DNA of 64,000 nucleotides from Haladaptatus sp. DYF46 (GTDB lineage: Archaea; Halobacteriota; Halobacteria; Halobacteriales; Haladaptataceae): the NCBI RefSeq assembly GCF_021083305.1, contig NZ_JAJFAY010000002.1, positions 434,001 through 498,000 on the forward strand, in the 5' to 3' direction. The notes under the pieces are model-generated. The model was not told where the DNA came from and did not search any database. It saw nothing but the letters and a program-made list of their open reading frames with translations. How positions within the stretch are numbered: the first letter of the stretch is position 1; every line of letters begins with the position of its first letter. Shown here piece by piece: positions 1-8,698 of this stretch. Made by a program: the position numbers and the translations under genes.

Positions 1-151
1 GCGAGGCAAGCGCGAACACGGCATACAGAATTATTCCGAGGAAACCGAAAGCGCTCGCGGCGATACCGCCGAGGACCTGTCCGACGGAGATGGCAACGAC
101 GCCGAGAACGACGTCTATCGTTACGTCCCACAAAAGTTCATCGTCAACCAT
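1..151 (-). CDS. Small membrane protein, C-terminus cut by the window edge
   Basis: The first 50 residues of a minus-strand gene are visible, beginning at an ATG at 149-151 and reading off the left edge. They start MVDDELLWDV and then become hydrophobic with Gly/Ala/Val-rich stretches (about residues 11-50), which fits one or two membrane segments. It has its own start 30 bp from the truA stop, and both genes lie on the same strand, so truA may be cotranscribed ahead of it. I do not recognise the family, and no function can be assigned. Confidence 0.6.
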   Translation of the reverse strand, partial: MVDDELLWDVTIDVVLGVVAISVGQVLGGIAASAFGFLGIILYAVFALAS

Positions 152-182
152 GGACGCGAAAAAGTGAGGAACCGGGATAAAA

Positions 183-974
183 TTATTCCACGCCGAGGCG
201 GATGTCGCGTGCCACGCGGCTTCTGCTTCGGCGTTCGACCGCGAGGTCCCCGAACACGTCGCGGAGGGTTTTCACCGCCGCGCCGTCCACCGAGAACTCA
301 CAGTCGTACTCGACGTGGGAGAGATAGAGCGGATGTGCGGGTGCACAGGGAACGCCTTCATTTCCGTCGAGGGAGTCCGGCGCGAGGACGGAATCGATTT
401 TCGACATCTCGGCGTCACCGGTCGCGATGGAGTGAATCAGCGAGACGACTCGGCGGACGAGGTTTCTGGCGAACCCACCCGCGGAGAGCGTGAAGACGAG
501 GTAATCGCCGTCCCGAACGACCTGAACGTCGAGGTCCCGGACCGTCCCGTCCGTGTCCGACGTCAGGTTGTGAAAGTCGTGTTCGCCCGACAGTCGCTCG
601 GATGCGTCCTTCGCCAATCCGAGGTTCACACGCGGCGCATAGCAGTGATAGACGTACTCCCGATAGTAGACGTCGTGGGTCGCGTGGAACGCGGGAACGA
701 CGTCCGTACTTGCCCACGCGCGAATTTCGCCCGGGAGTTCGCTGTTGAACGCTGACGGCGTGAGCCAATCGGGACATTCGAACGCGACCGTCTGTGCGAG
801 AGCGGACACCCCCGAATCCGTCCGACCGGCGGCGGCATACCCGTCCGGGACGGTGTCGGTGACACCGAGTGCACGAAGCGACTCGAACATCGCATCTTCG
901 ACCGTCGGAACGTCCGGCTGTCGTTGAAATCCGTAGAACGGACGACCATCATAGGCGATTCGAAAGGCACGCAT
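183..974 (-). CDS. truA: tRNA pseudouridine synthase A
   Basis: TruA converts uridines 38-40 of the tRNA anticodon stem-loop to pseudouridine. The product is about 263 residues, close to the family norm. The N-terminus MRAFRIAYDGRPFYGFQRQ is the usual TruA opening (YDG, and a YGFQRQ version of the YxGWQxQ motif). The catalytic aspartate is Asp53 in GRTDSGVSA. The frame is open upstream to 1052, but the family N-terminus begins at the ATG at 972-974, with another ATG two codons earlier. It is on the same strand as the PP-loop, PDCD5 and S19e genes upstream. Confidence 0.93.
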   Translation of the reverse strand: MRAFRIAYDGRPFYGFQRQPDVPTVEDAMFESLRALGVTDTVPDGYAAAGRTDSGVSALAQTVAFECPDWLTPSAFNSELPGEIRAWASTDVVPAFHATHDVYYREYVYHCYAPRVNLGLAKDASERLSGEHDFHNLTSDTDGTVRDLDVQVVRDGDYLVFTLSAGGFARNLVRRVVSLIHSIATGDAEMSKIDSVLAPDSLDGNEGVPCAPAHPLYLSHVEYDCEFSVDGAAVKTLRDVFGDLAVERRSRSRVARDIRLGVE

Positions 975-1109
975 CGACATTCGATACAGAAGCCGAGGGT
1001 ATAGTTCGTCGGTTGTTACCGTGTCCGCACGCGTCCGTTGAGAAACCGTCACGAAAAACAGGGCCGACGTTCGAGGACGGTATCGGTGGGATATGGTCGG
1101 ATTCGGGAG

Positions 1110-1709
1110 TTACGGTCGCTCGGTGAATCCAGTAACGTAGGTCTGTTCGTGAGCAGGGAACACCTCGTCCACGGTTTGCGCGCCGTGCTCGCGGGCGAGA
1201 AGCGTTCGGAGTTCGGCCTCGTAGTCCGCCTTCCGAATCTCGTCGCTCGGCCCGGACTCCACATCGAGCGTCGCCGCGACGAGGCGGTCGACCGCCCCGC
1301 GACCGAACCCGGAAAGCGGAACGATGTAGTCGATGTCGTGTCGGTCTTCGAGGCTCTGGGCCTGTGCGCGCGAGACGCTCGGAACGCGGTCGTCGCGTCG
1401 AGTGCCGTCCGCGATGGCGTCGAAGCCCATCGACGCGACGGCTTCCAACGCGTGGAGGTGCACGTGCTGGATGCCGTTTCGTGGGTAGCCGTCCTCGACC
1501 ATGCGTTCGACCGCCGTCGCCGCGGCGTCGCCGTCGAGTTCGACCGTCTCGAAGTCGAATCCCGTCGTCTCGGCGGTGTCGCGGGCGTTTTTCCAATCGT
1601 CCGTCACGCCGAAATGGGCGGTGACGAGGGTGACGTCGTAGAAGTCGTCGAGCAAGAGGGCGGCGAGCGTCGAATCCTTGCCGCCGCTGTAGAGGAGTCC
1701 GAGGTCCAT
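1110..1709 (-). CDS. PP-loop (adenine nucleotide alpha hydrolase-fold) protein
   Basis: A 199-residue protein with the PP-loop signature SGGKDS at residues 8-13. This motif binds ATP and adenylates a substrate in ATP-pyrophosphatases such as asparagine synthase, NAD synthase and tRNA thiolases. The fold appears to be the whole protein, with no extra domain, so the substrate cannot be read from sequence; diphthamide-synthesis-like and tRNA-modifying roles are both possible. Its ATG at 1707-1709 is one base from the stop of the PDCD5-like gene, so the two are almost certainly cotranscribed and translationally linked. Confidence 0.8.
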   Translation of the reverse strand: MDLGLLYSGGKDSTLAALLLDDFYDVTLVTAHFGVTDDWKNARDTAETTGFDFETVELDGDAAATAVERMVEDGYPRNGIQHVHLHALEAVASMGFDAIADGTRRDDRVPSVSRAQAQSLEDRHDIDYIVPLSGFGRGAVDRLVAATLDVESGPSDEIRKADYEAELRTLLAREHGAQTVDEVFPAHEQTYVTGFTERP

Positions 1710-1710
1710 C

Positions 1711-2052
1711 TCAGCGGCGCTTGATGTTGAAGCTCTTCTTGTCGGGTTTCAGTTCGCGGAGCAACTCCTTCATCTTCGCGTCGTCTATTTTACCGTTGAT
1801 TCGGCCGCTCTGTGCGATGGCGAGTATCTGCTGTTCGACCTGGTCCGCGAACTGCGGTTTGCTCATTCGAACGGAGTTCAGTCGCTTTCGCGCGCCGTCG
1901 GTCAGGTACTGGCGAAGGAGCGCTTGTTTCTGCGCGTCCGCCTGTTGCTGGGCCTGCTGTTGGGCTTCCTCCTGCTGTTGTTGGTCCTGTAGCTCCTCCA
2001 TCTTCTGTTTCCGAAGCTCTTCGAGTCGGTCGTCGTCGGGACTTCCACTCAT
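1711..2052 (-). CDS. PDCD5-family DNA-binding protein
   Basis: A 113-residue protein matching the archaeal/eukaryotic PDCD5 (TFAR19) family. The N-terminal half (about residues 8-50) is a charged, Gln-rich helical stretch. The C-terminal half forms the conserved core, including the segment [20 protein letters not shown], and the protein ends in a basic tail (KSFNIKRR). Archaeal members are usually annotated as DNA-binding proteins; the cellular role is unsettled. It sits between rps19e (upstream, same strand) and the PP-loop gene, the common S19e-PDCD5 arrangement in archaea. Confidence 0.88.
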   Translation of the reverse strand: MSGSPDDDRLEELRKQKMEELQDQQQQEEAQQQAQQQADAQKQALLRQYLTDGARKRLNSVRMSKPQFADQVEQQILAIAQSGRINGKIDDAKMKELLRELKPDKKSFNIKRR

Positions 2053-2191
2053 ACCTTATCGGTTGTTTACCGCGCACGACCAAAAACAATTACGGAGGCG
2101 GTCGTTCCGCGAGGAACACGGGTGATGTGTCTCGAACAGTCGAATACGGGAGACTATCGGGGAGAGAATAGCCGAAAAGACTGCGGTCGGT

Positions 2192-2647
2192 TTACGCGTA
2201 GCGTTCGAGTTCCGGACGGTCGAGGTCCGAGAGGACTTCGCCGGCCGTGTCGTCCAGGAAGCTGCGACCCTCGGCCGTGATTTCGCGGCCGCGGTGTTCG
2301 TTGGACTGGATGAGATCTTCCTCTTCGAGTTGCTGGAGGATGGCGCGGATGACCTTCTTGCTGCCGTCGGAACGATGGGCCGGTGCGACGGCGTAGCGGT
2401 TCGAACCGCTCTTGCTGCCACCGTACTCGGTCGAGAGGCGTTCGACACCGATCGGGCCGTTCATGGCGACCTTTCGGAGGAGGCTTCCCGCACGGACGTA
2501 CCAGAAGTTCTCCTGTTCGGGCGGGAGTTCGCGCTGTGCGCCCGTCTTCGTGAATTCGGCCCAGTCAGGTCGGTCGAATCGATCCTCGAGTTTGTCGGCG
2601 AGCGCGTCGATAAGCGCATCCGCCGGAACGTCGTAGAGCGTCGTCAT
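2192..2647 (-). CDS. rps19e: 30S ribosomal protein S19e
   Basis: Small-subunit ribosomal protein S19e, an archaeal/eukaryotic protein with a winged-helix fold, needed for 30S maturation. The 151-residue product shows family hallmarks: the opening TTLYDVPADALI, the aromatic motif FWYVRAGSLLRKVAMNGPIG near residues 48-67, and the C-terminal LEEEDLIQSNEHRGREITAEG. It leads a minus-strand run continuing through PDCD5 and the PP-loop gene, with 139 bp to the PDCD5 start, so a separate PDCD5 promoter is possible. Confidence 0.95.
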   Translation of the reverse strand: MTTLYDVPADALIDALADKLEDRFDRPDWAEFTKTGAQRELPPEQENFWYVRAGSLLRKVAMNGPIGVERLSTEYGGSKSGSNRYAVAPAHRSDGSKKVIRAILQQLEEEDLIQSNEHRGREITAEGRSFLDDTAGEVLSDLDRPELERYA

Positions 2648-2716
2648 ACGACAGATTTCCGTGCGGCGGCGTTTAAAGCCATCGTTACGGAGTTCGACGG
2701 GGGCGAGCGTTTCCCG

Positions 2717-3766
2717 TCAATCGCTGTTGATGCTGCCGGTTTTGGCGTTGTCAGCCTCCAACATCGCGGTCGTGGAGCCGCCGATGAGGACCGGGAGGAA
2801 GTACGTCGCACCGCGGTGGATGATGGCCGCCGCGCTGGCCGTCGGTACCGAAACGCCGGCCATCGGAACGAGCAGGAGGACCAGCGCGGCGTCCACGCCA
2901 CCGAGACCGCCGGGAAGCGGCGCGATACTGGCCATGCTACCGATGGGAACGACGAACAACACCGCGGCGAACGGGACGGTGTAGCCGAGCGCGTAGAACG
3001 ATAGCCACAGCGACACCGACGAGAGGAGCCATCCGAGCGCGGAGAAGAAGACCGAGAGCAACAGTCCGCGGCGGTCCCCGGCGATGCGTTCGATGGCATC
3101 GAAGAATCCGCGGAGTCGATGGATCACCGCTGGCTTCGTCGGCGGGGAGAGCCGCGGGATAAATCGGGCGAGAGCACCGGCTACGCGCACAACGTTGTTC
3201 GCGATAGCGAACTCGACCTTGGTCCTGTTTCGCCATCCGAAGACGGCGGCGGCGGGAACCACGACGGCGATCGCGACGATGGCGAGCGCTATCATCACCA
3301 CCGTGTCGCCGAGCGTGAGCACCGTCGCGTAGTAGGCGACGCCGACGAGCGCGAACGAAATGGAGGGCACGAAGTTGATGGAGTCCACGCTCGCGATGGC
3401 CCCGAGGCTGGACTCGTAGTCGGCCTTCGTCGTCCGTGAGATGAGGAGGGCGGCGAACGGTTCGCCGCCCGCCTGTCCGAACGGGGTTACGTTGTTGGCG
3501 AACGTCGCACCCGAATAGAGGAAGAACGCTCGGATGACGGAGATTCGAATCCCGAGAACGCGGAGAACGGTACGGAGCGACATCGACCACGCGAAGAGCC
3601 ATCCGAGGGCGACGACGGCGACGACGGCGACGACGCGACCGTCTGCCATCGACAGCGTCGCCGTCACCTCGTCGATACCGGCGAGCGAAAAGATGAGGAC
3701 GAGAACGGCAAGCGCGGCTACGAAGCCGACGAGTATCGTCCGCACGTCGCCCAAGTCGAGACGCAT
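2717..3766 (-). CDS. Lysylphosphatidylglycerol synthase TM-type (flippase-like) membrane protein
   Basis: A 349-residue polytopic membrane protein of the LPG_synthase_TM/UPF0104 superfamily, with about eight hydrophobic helices. Family-like segments are FANNVTPFGQAGGEPFAALL (about residues 89-108) and the late APLPGGLGGVDAAL. In haloarchaea such proteins are annotated as flippase-like or as AglD-related transmembrane domains; there is no glycosyltransferase domain here. The substrate cannot be inferred. It is divergent from thiL, with 80 bp between the start codons. Confidence 0.8.
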   Translation of the reverse strand: MRLDLGDVRTILVGFVAALAVLVLIFSLAGIDEVTATLSMADGRVVAVVAVVALGWLFAWSMSLRTVLRVLGIRISVIRAFFLYSGATFANNVTPFGQAGGEPFAALLISRTTKADYESSLGAIASVDSINFVPSISFALVGVAYYATVLTLGDTVVMIALAIVAIAVVVPAAAVFGWRNRTKVEFAIANNVVRVAGALARFIPRLSPPTKPAVIHRLRGFFDAIERIAGDRRGLLLSVFFSALGWLLSSVSLWLSFYALGYTVPFAAVLFVVPIGSMASIAPLPGGLGGVDAALVLLLVPMAGVSVPTASAAAIIHRGATYFLPVLIGGSTTAMLEADNAKTGSINSD

Positions 3767-3846
3767 CTACTTTCCAATATCGTGGGGGTGGCTTGAAGCC
3801 AGCGAAGACCGTTCGTCTTTTTCCCCACCGTGAGAGAAGCACGGGT

Positions 3847-4749
3847 ATGGACGAACGGGCCGCGCTCCGTCTGTTGGCGGGAGAACTCGACCACGCGGGT
3901 GACGACGCGGCGGTCATCGACGGACACGTACTGACGACGGACATGCTACACGAGACGACCGACTTCCCCCGAGGAACGACCCGGTACACCGCCGGCTGGC
4001 GGTCGGTCGGTGCCTCCCTGTCGGACGTCGCCGCGATGGGAGCGGACGCCGTCGCGGGCGTCGCCGTCTACGCCGCGCCGACGTTCGAACCGGACGACCT
4101 CGAATCGTTCGTCGCGGGCGCGCGGGACGTGTGTGAGTCGGTCGGCGCGCGGTACGTCGGCGGCGATTTGGACACGTTCGAAGAGTTCACGGCTTCGACG
4201 ACGGTTCTCGGAAAAACGGACGACCCGGTGCTGCGTTCGGGTGCGAACCCCGGTGACGTGCTCTGTGTGACCGGAACGCTCGGCCGAAGCGGGGCCGCGC
4301 TCCGCCTGTTCGAAACGGGCGAGACGGAACGGGCCAACGAACTGTTCCGGTTCGAACCGCGGGTCGGTGCGGGACTGGCGCTCGCGCCGTTTGCGACGGC
4401 GATGATGGATTCGAGCGACGGCCTCGCGCGGTCGGTCCACCAACTCGCGGAGGCGAGCGAGTGCGGGTTCGAACTCGACGGCGAGTCGATTCCCGTCGCG
4501 GAGAGCGTCGGTGAAGTCGCGGACGGTGCGGAGGAAGAGCGGGACCTGAGCCTCTTTTTCGGCGAGGACTTCGAACTCGTGTTCACCGTTCCGGAGGACG
4601 AGGTAGGGGACGCACGGGACGCATCACCCACGCCGATCTCCGTCGTCGGGGGCGTGACGGAGGAAGGTGACGATTCGGAGGCCACCGTCACCATCGACGG
4701 TGAACCGCTCCCCGACCGCGGCTACACGCACGGGAAAGACGGTCAGTAG
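3847..4749 (+). CDS. thiL: Thiamine-monophosphate kinase
   Basis: ThiL phosphorylates thiamine monophosphate to thiamine pyrophosphate using ATP, the last step of cofactor synthesis. The 300-residue product has the Mg/ATP-binding opening DHAGDDAAVID, the segment MLHETTDFP that corresponds to the substrate-binding aspartate region, MMDSSDGLARSV mid-protein, and FFGEDFELVFTVP near the C-terminus, all typical of the family. The frame is open 18 codons upstream; the ATG at 3847 gives the usual N-terminus MDERAALRLL. It is convergent with the M50 protease gene, with 50 bp between stops. Confidence 0.94.
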   Translation: MDERAALRLLAGELDHAGDDAAVIDGHVLTTDMLHETTDFPRGTTRYTAGWRSVGASLSDVAAMGADAVAGVAVYAAPTFEPDDLESFVAGARDVCESVGARYVGGDLDTFEEFTASTTVLGKTDDPVLRSGANPGDVLCVTGTLGRSGAALRLFETGETERANELFRFEPRVGAGLALAPFATAMMDSSDGLARSVHQLAEASECGFELDGESIPVAESVGEVADGAEEERDLSLFFGEDFELVFTVPEDEVGDARDASPTPISVVGGVTEEGDDSEATVTIDGEPLPDRGYTHGKDGQ

Positions 4750-4799
4750 TCGGTAAACGTGGATAACGGAGAGATAGATAGGCGGCGAACGATCGACGG

Positions 4800-5921
4800 T
4801 TACGGAATTATCTTGATCGGCGTCGGCGTGAAACAGAGGATGCCGAGGGCGAACGTGAGGAGTCCGAGGAGTTTCCGCCGCGTGTCGAGGGCGTTGTCGT
4901 CGATGGGCGTCGCCGGACCGACGTAGGCGAAGAACATCGAGAGGAATCCCCAGATGACCCACAACACGGTCGCGTTGCTCACGTCGAGGACGTAGAAGAC
5001 GTACGCCGCGAGGCCGAACAGGACCGCGGGAACGAGCGCGGCGATGCTCTCCTGTCGTTCGCCGATCATCGCGCGGACGATGTGCCCGCCGTCGAGTTGG
5101 CCGACCGGGATGAGGTTGAGGAAGGTGACGAACATGCCGACCCACCCGCCGATGACGACGGGGTTGACCGATTTCGCCGGGTCGTCGTAGGTGAGCGGTT
5201 GGCCCATCACGGCGGCGATACCCTTCAGGAGGGGCGGGTAGCCGAACTGCACTTCCATGGTGTTCGCGCTGTGCAGTACCGAATCGGGAACCGTTACCGG
5301 GTCGAGCGTCAACCCGATTGCGGTAACGATGACGGTTGCGACCAGCCCAGCGAGCGGTCCGGAGACGCCGATATCGAAGAGCGCTTCGCGGTCCGGCATC
5401 TGGCCTTTCATCCGAATGACGGCACCCATCGTCCCGATGAGGGTCGGCATCGGGATGAAGTAGGGAAGCGTCGCGTCCACGCCGTGGTAGCGACTCATGA
5501 TGTAGTGACCGAACTCGTGGGTTCCGAGTACCCCCAGTACGGCGAACGCGAACGGCCACGCCGCCGCGACTGCCCCGACCGGATTCGAAACGGGGTCGAC
5601 GTGGTACCACAGCGCCCCAGCCCACAGCGTCGAGAGAACGGTGGCGAGGAACAGGAGGACGTTTTTCCACGGAACACCGTCCGGGCCGAGGCGAATCGGT
5701 TCGGCGACGAGAACGTACTCCCCCATTCGCGTCGAAAGCGAGACTTCATACCCCTGTTCCCTGAAGAGCGGCCAAATGGTCTGCATCAGTCGCTCTTGGG
5801 TGACGAGCGGTTCCCCGTAATAGACCAACTGCTCGCCATCAGTTCGAACGTCGTACACTCGAAACACCGAGCGCAACCGTTCTAGCGAGGGCCCTGCGTC
5901 GGGCGGCTCCGTTGAAGCCAT
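4800..5921 (-). CDS. Site-2 protease-type membrane metalloprotease (M50)
   Basis: A 373-residue polytopic zinc metalloprotease for intramembrane proteolysis. The metal motif HEFGH is at residues 135-139 inside a hydrophobic helix, and the third ligand motif LDGGH is at 276-280. Residues 1-85 form a soluble N-terminal domain without a PDZ domain, which distinguishes it from the second M50 gene at 11591. Homologues cleave membrane-bound regulators; the substrate is unknown here. The AEC transporter ends 34 bp upstream on the same strand, so the two may be cotranscribed. Confidence 0.9.
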   Translation of the reverse strand: MASTEPPDAGPSLERLRSVFRVYDVRTDGEQLVYYGEPLVTQERLMQTIWPLFREQGYEVSLSTRMGEYVLVAEPIRLGPDGVPWKNVLLFLATVLSTLWAGALWYHVDPVSNPVGAVAAAWPFAFAVLGVLGTHEFGHYIMSRYHGVDATLPYFIPMPTLIGTMGAVIRMKGQMPDREALFDIGVSGPLAGLVATVIVTAIGLTLDPVTVPDSVLHSANTMEVQFGYPPLLKGIAAVMGQPLTYDDPAKSVNPVVIGGWVGMFVTFLNLIPVGQLDGGHIVRAMIGERQESIAALVPAVLFGLAAYVFYVLDVSNATVLWVIWGFLSMFFAYVGPATPIDDNALDTRRKLLGLLTFALGILCFTPTPIKIIP

Positions 5922-5955
5922 TCGCTCGTACTACGGAACGAACGGCTATAAACCC

Positions 5956-6909
5956 TTAGACGACGGCACCGGACTGGAGTATGGCGATAAGAAGCGTCAG
6001 GACTGGAACGCTCACGAGCGTGCTCACGAAGATGGCGGTACTCACGTACTCCGGGGCGGACAATCCGACGCCCGAACTGCGGTCGTACTCGATACTGAGG
6101 ATGAGCGGCGTCACGGCGGCGGGCATCGCGCATTCGAGGATGAAGACGCGTGCGACGGTGAGGTCTTCGAACCCGAGGAGGAAGACGACGCCGACAGCGA
6201 GAACGGGTGCCACGACGAGTTTCAGTGCGTTCGAGACGCCGACGCGGGTGACGGCCGCCCCGGAATCGGTGTTCGCCAACTGAATCCCGAGCATGAGCAA
6301 CATGATGGGGATGGCGGCGTTTCCTGTCAGTTCCAACGTACTCATCATCGCGGAATCGGGGGATGGGACCATACCGAGGAATCGGACGAGTCCGGCGGCG
6401 AGAACGGCGTAGACGAGCGGCAATTTGAACACTTCCCGGACGGCGGCGAGGTTCGACGTTTCGTCGCCCCGCGAAGCGATGTAGACGCCCAGCGTGTAGG
6501 TCAACACCGACTGGGCAGCGATGTAGAGGATGGCGGTACTTCGCCCGACGTCGTCGAAGGCGAACTGCGAGAGCGGAATCCCGTAATTGCCCGCGTTGGG
6601 AAACGTACTCGACAGGACGAGCGCGCCGAGGACGGGTTCCGACTCGCCGAGGGCACGCCCGACGAGTTCGGCGACGGCGGCCATCCCGAGGGTGAAGGCG
6701 AGAACGCCGGCGGCGAGCGTGACCACGGTTTCCCCGCCGAGCGAGGAGGTGGTCAGACTGTGAAACACTAACGAAGGCGTCAGCACGTAAATCGTGACGG
6801 TTCCGAGCACACTGACTTCGATGTCACGGACGGTTCCGAGGAGAAAACCGACGGCGGCGACTGCGAGAACGGGCAGAACGGCGGACGTGAGAGCGGAGAC
6901 GAGTGACAC
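5956..6909 (-). CDS. AEC-family (auxin efflux carrier-like) transporter
   Basis: A 317-residue integral membrane protein with about ten helices of the AEC/BART superfamily, secondary transporters for organic anions or hormones in bacteria and plants. Recognisable features are the conserved FPNAGNYGIPLSQFAFDD in the first repeat (about residues 104-121) and ECAMPAAVTPLILSIEYD in the second. The substrate cannot be predicted. The start MSLVSALTSAVLPVL leads directly into the first helix, as usual for the family. The M50 protease gene follows closely on the same strand. Confidence 0.87.
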   Translation of the reverse strand: MSLVSALTSAVLPVLAVAAVGFLLGTVRDIEVSVLGTVTIYVLTPSLVFHSLTTSSLGGETVVTLAAGVLAFTLGMAAVAELVGRALGESEPVLGALVLSSTFPNAGNYGIPLSQFAFDDVGRSTAILYIAAQSVLTYTLGVYIASRGDETSNLAAVREVFKLPLVYAVLAAGLVRFLGMVPSPDSAMMSTLELTGNAAIPIMLLMLGIQLANTDSGAAVTRVGVSNALKLVVAPVLAVGVVFLLGFEDLTVARVFILECAMPAAVTPLILSIEYDRSSGVGLSAPEYVSTAIFVSTLVSVPVLTLLIAILQSGAVV

Positions 6910-7294
6910 TGGTCGAACGAACCCATCGAAGGACTACAAAGGCGTCGAAGGAGGAAAATAGGGCGAGGGAGAGGGGTGGAGAGGGGGACTGTGGGGGATT
7001 GAGGTGAGGGGACGAGGGGAGTGGAAGGGGCTGTGAGGGGGACCAGTTCGGATGTGAACCGGGCGGCGCGGTCGTTTTCAGGGAAGACGTGGCAGGTTGT
7101 ATTCGGGTGCTCCGAGGGGTTCGGAGGAGCGGAGGTCGGGTCGTGGTGGGGATGTGACCGTGGTGTGAACGGTGTGGCTGTGGTGCGGGGGTTGTGGGAC
7201 GTGGTGGAGGTGTGGGAGCGGGGTGGGATTCAGGGCGTGGAGTTCGGGAAGCTGTCGGGGAGTTCGGTTGCACACGGGGACCCGTGAGCCGAAG
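6910..7294. other. Gene-free, strongly G-rich stretch
   Basis: No coding frame is convincing here. The plus strand is extremely G-rich with few cytosines from about 6940 to 7270, in irregular runs of three to six G separated by A, T or GA (for example near 6960-7030). This gives potential for G-quadruplexes on the plus strand. No regular repeat unit is visible. The skew is unlike the balanced GC of neighbouring coding DNA. Confidence 0.5.
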
Positions 7295-7546
7295 TTACGC
7301 GGGAGCGATGCGCCACGTGGTCGCACTCGTGTACGACCACTTCTCGACTTCGAGTTCGGCACAGTCGGTCAGTTTGACCATCAGCGCGCCGATCTCCTTG
7401 GAGGAGAGACCGACTTCGTCGGCGATGAACTTGCTCTTGAAGTAGAGTTCGCCATCGCTCGCTTTCTCGCAGAGGTACTGCTTGAGGCGGGCTTCCTTGG
7501 ATTCCGGTTCAGGGCTTTCGGCGGCGGCGTGGGTGGTAGCGCTCAT
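7295..7546 (-). CDS. Small haloarchaeal winged-helix-like protein (DUF7123-type)
   Basis: An 83-residue protein with a Ser/Ala/Glu N-terminus followed by a conserved block that includes LKQYLCEKASDGELYFKSKF, then ADEVGLSSKEIGALMVKLTD. The last part resembles a helix-turn-helix (EVGLSSKEIGALMVKL). I associate this with a short haloarchaeal family (DUF7123) of unknown function. The start ATG is followed by acidic and hydroxyl residues typical of haloarchaeal N-termini. An AT-rich 240-bp region lies upstream and presumably holds its promoter. A DNA-binding role is inference from the HTH-like pattern only. Confidence 0.75.
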   Translation of the reverse strand: MSATTHAAAESPEPESKEARLKQYLCEKASDGELYFKSKFIADEVGLSSKEIGALMVKLTDCAELEVEKWSYTSATTWRIAPA

Positions 7547-7789
7547 ATGCTGACTCCGGTTTCACCATGGAACGGGGATATGTTATAAAGGAAGGAAGCT
7601 TAGGGTAGTTTCGGGAATCTTCAGCTGAATTGAATGCAAATCGGCGTGAAAGCGGGTAAAAGGGATATTTTACGAACTACTTTGAGAGCCTCTAACCGTT
7701 TAAAATGCCTTTTGGTATTTTATTTCATCGAAAATTGGTTGCTAGCCGATATCGACAGAAAATGTCAGTTAAAATAACAAATGTGGGCG

Positions 7790-8611
7790 TTATCGCTCGT
7801 GAACCCAGAACTGTTCGTCGAGCGTCACCTCCTTCTTGAATATCGGCACTTCCGCCTTCAACCGGTCGATGCCGTCCTCGACGGTTCGAAACGCCTCCGC
7901 GCGGTGCCCGGCGAGGACGACGACGAAGACGATGTCCTCACCGTAGTCGATTCGACCCGTTCGATGGTGCATGAGGACGGTGAAAACGCCGTCGCGCGCT
8001 TCGAGGTCCGCTCGAATGGCGTTCATCTTCTCGTCGGCGACGCCCTCGTACATCTCGAAATCGAGGAATTCGGTCGGCGTGTCGTCGTCCGAATCCCTCG
8101 CCCTGACGCGGCCCGTGAACGTGGCGATCGCACCCGAGCGCTCCGCCGCCGGGTCGCGTTTCACCCGTGCGACGAGCGATTCGAGCGTTTCGTGGGGCTC
8201 GATCGTTCCGAGTTGGGTGACGACCTCCTCGACGTCGAGGGCGTCGGCACTGTCCACTCGGACGAGGGGCGTCCCGGCGTGGTCCGAATCGCCGACCACG
8301 ACGCACGGCAGGTCGGCGGAGGGAAATCCGGAGACGACGGCGTATTCGTGCGTCGGCGCGAGCCTATCGAGAACGTCGTTCAGGGGAACGTCGGCCAAGG
8401 AGTCGTTCTTTCCGCGTGCGCACCACCCGTCGGGACCGAGTTCGAACGCGGTTTCGGCGGTCGAACCGCTCGGCACCTCGGAGCCACCGGGGCCGCGGGA
8501 GTCGTGCGATTCACGTCGGACGGTCCCCACCGTTCCCCGCTCGTCGAACCGGTCGGCGAGTCGGTCGGCAACGGCGTCCGCCCCGTCGCCGACGACACCA
8601 ACTACCTTCAT
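7790..8611 (-). CDS. moaE: Molybdopterin synthase large subunit MoaE with an N-terminal MobB-like domain
   Basis: A 273-residue two-domain protein. The C-terminal half (about 140-273) is MoaE, which with MoaD inserts sulfur into precursor Z to form molybdopterin; it shows the MHHRTGRIDYGEDIVFV segment and the FKKE motif containing the active-site lysine. The N-terminal 125 residues resemble MobB in layout, but the Walker A position reads GDGADAVADRL and lacks the canonical GKT/S, so GTP binding is doubtful. MobB-MoaE fusions are known in haloarchaea. It is divergent from pyrH, with 87 bp between starts. Confidence 0.88.
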   Translation of the reverse strand: MKVVGVVGDGADAVADRLADRFDERGTVGTVRRESHDSRGPGGSEVPSGSTAETAFELGPDGWCARGKNDSLADVPLNDVLDRLAPTHEYAVVSGFPSADLPCVVVGDSDHAGTPLVRVDSADALDVEEVVTQLGTIEPHETLESLVARVKRDPAAERSGAIATFTGRVRARDSDDDTPTEFLDFEMYEGVADEKMNAIRADLEARDGVFTVLMHHRTGRIDYGEDIVFVVVLAGHRAEAFRTVEDGIDRLKAEVPIFKKEVTLDEQFWVHER

Positions 8612-8698
8612 GAACGTACAGGCGGGAGCGAGTCGCTTTTAGCCTTCGGTCGGAAGTTGAGAACGCTTAAGGCCGCGTCCGGGTTAGACGGCGATAGC

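Noticed and set aside
6910..7294. Third copy of the dispersed structured element
   Set aside because: Only a short GGTGTGGCTGT/GGGGGTTGTGG resemblance to copy A in G-rich sequence; the 23-nt block, GCGAGGGATGAG and GGGGCCGCC are absent.
7781..8698. N-terminal extension of UMP kinase
   Set aside because: The upstream frame is antisense to moaE, and the family N-terminus begins at 8699.
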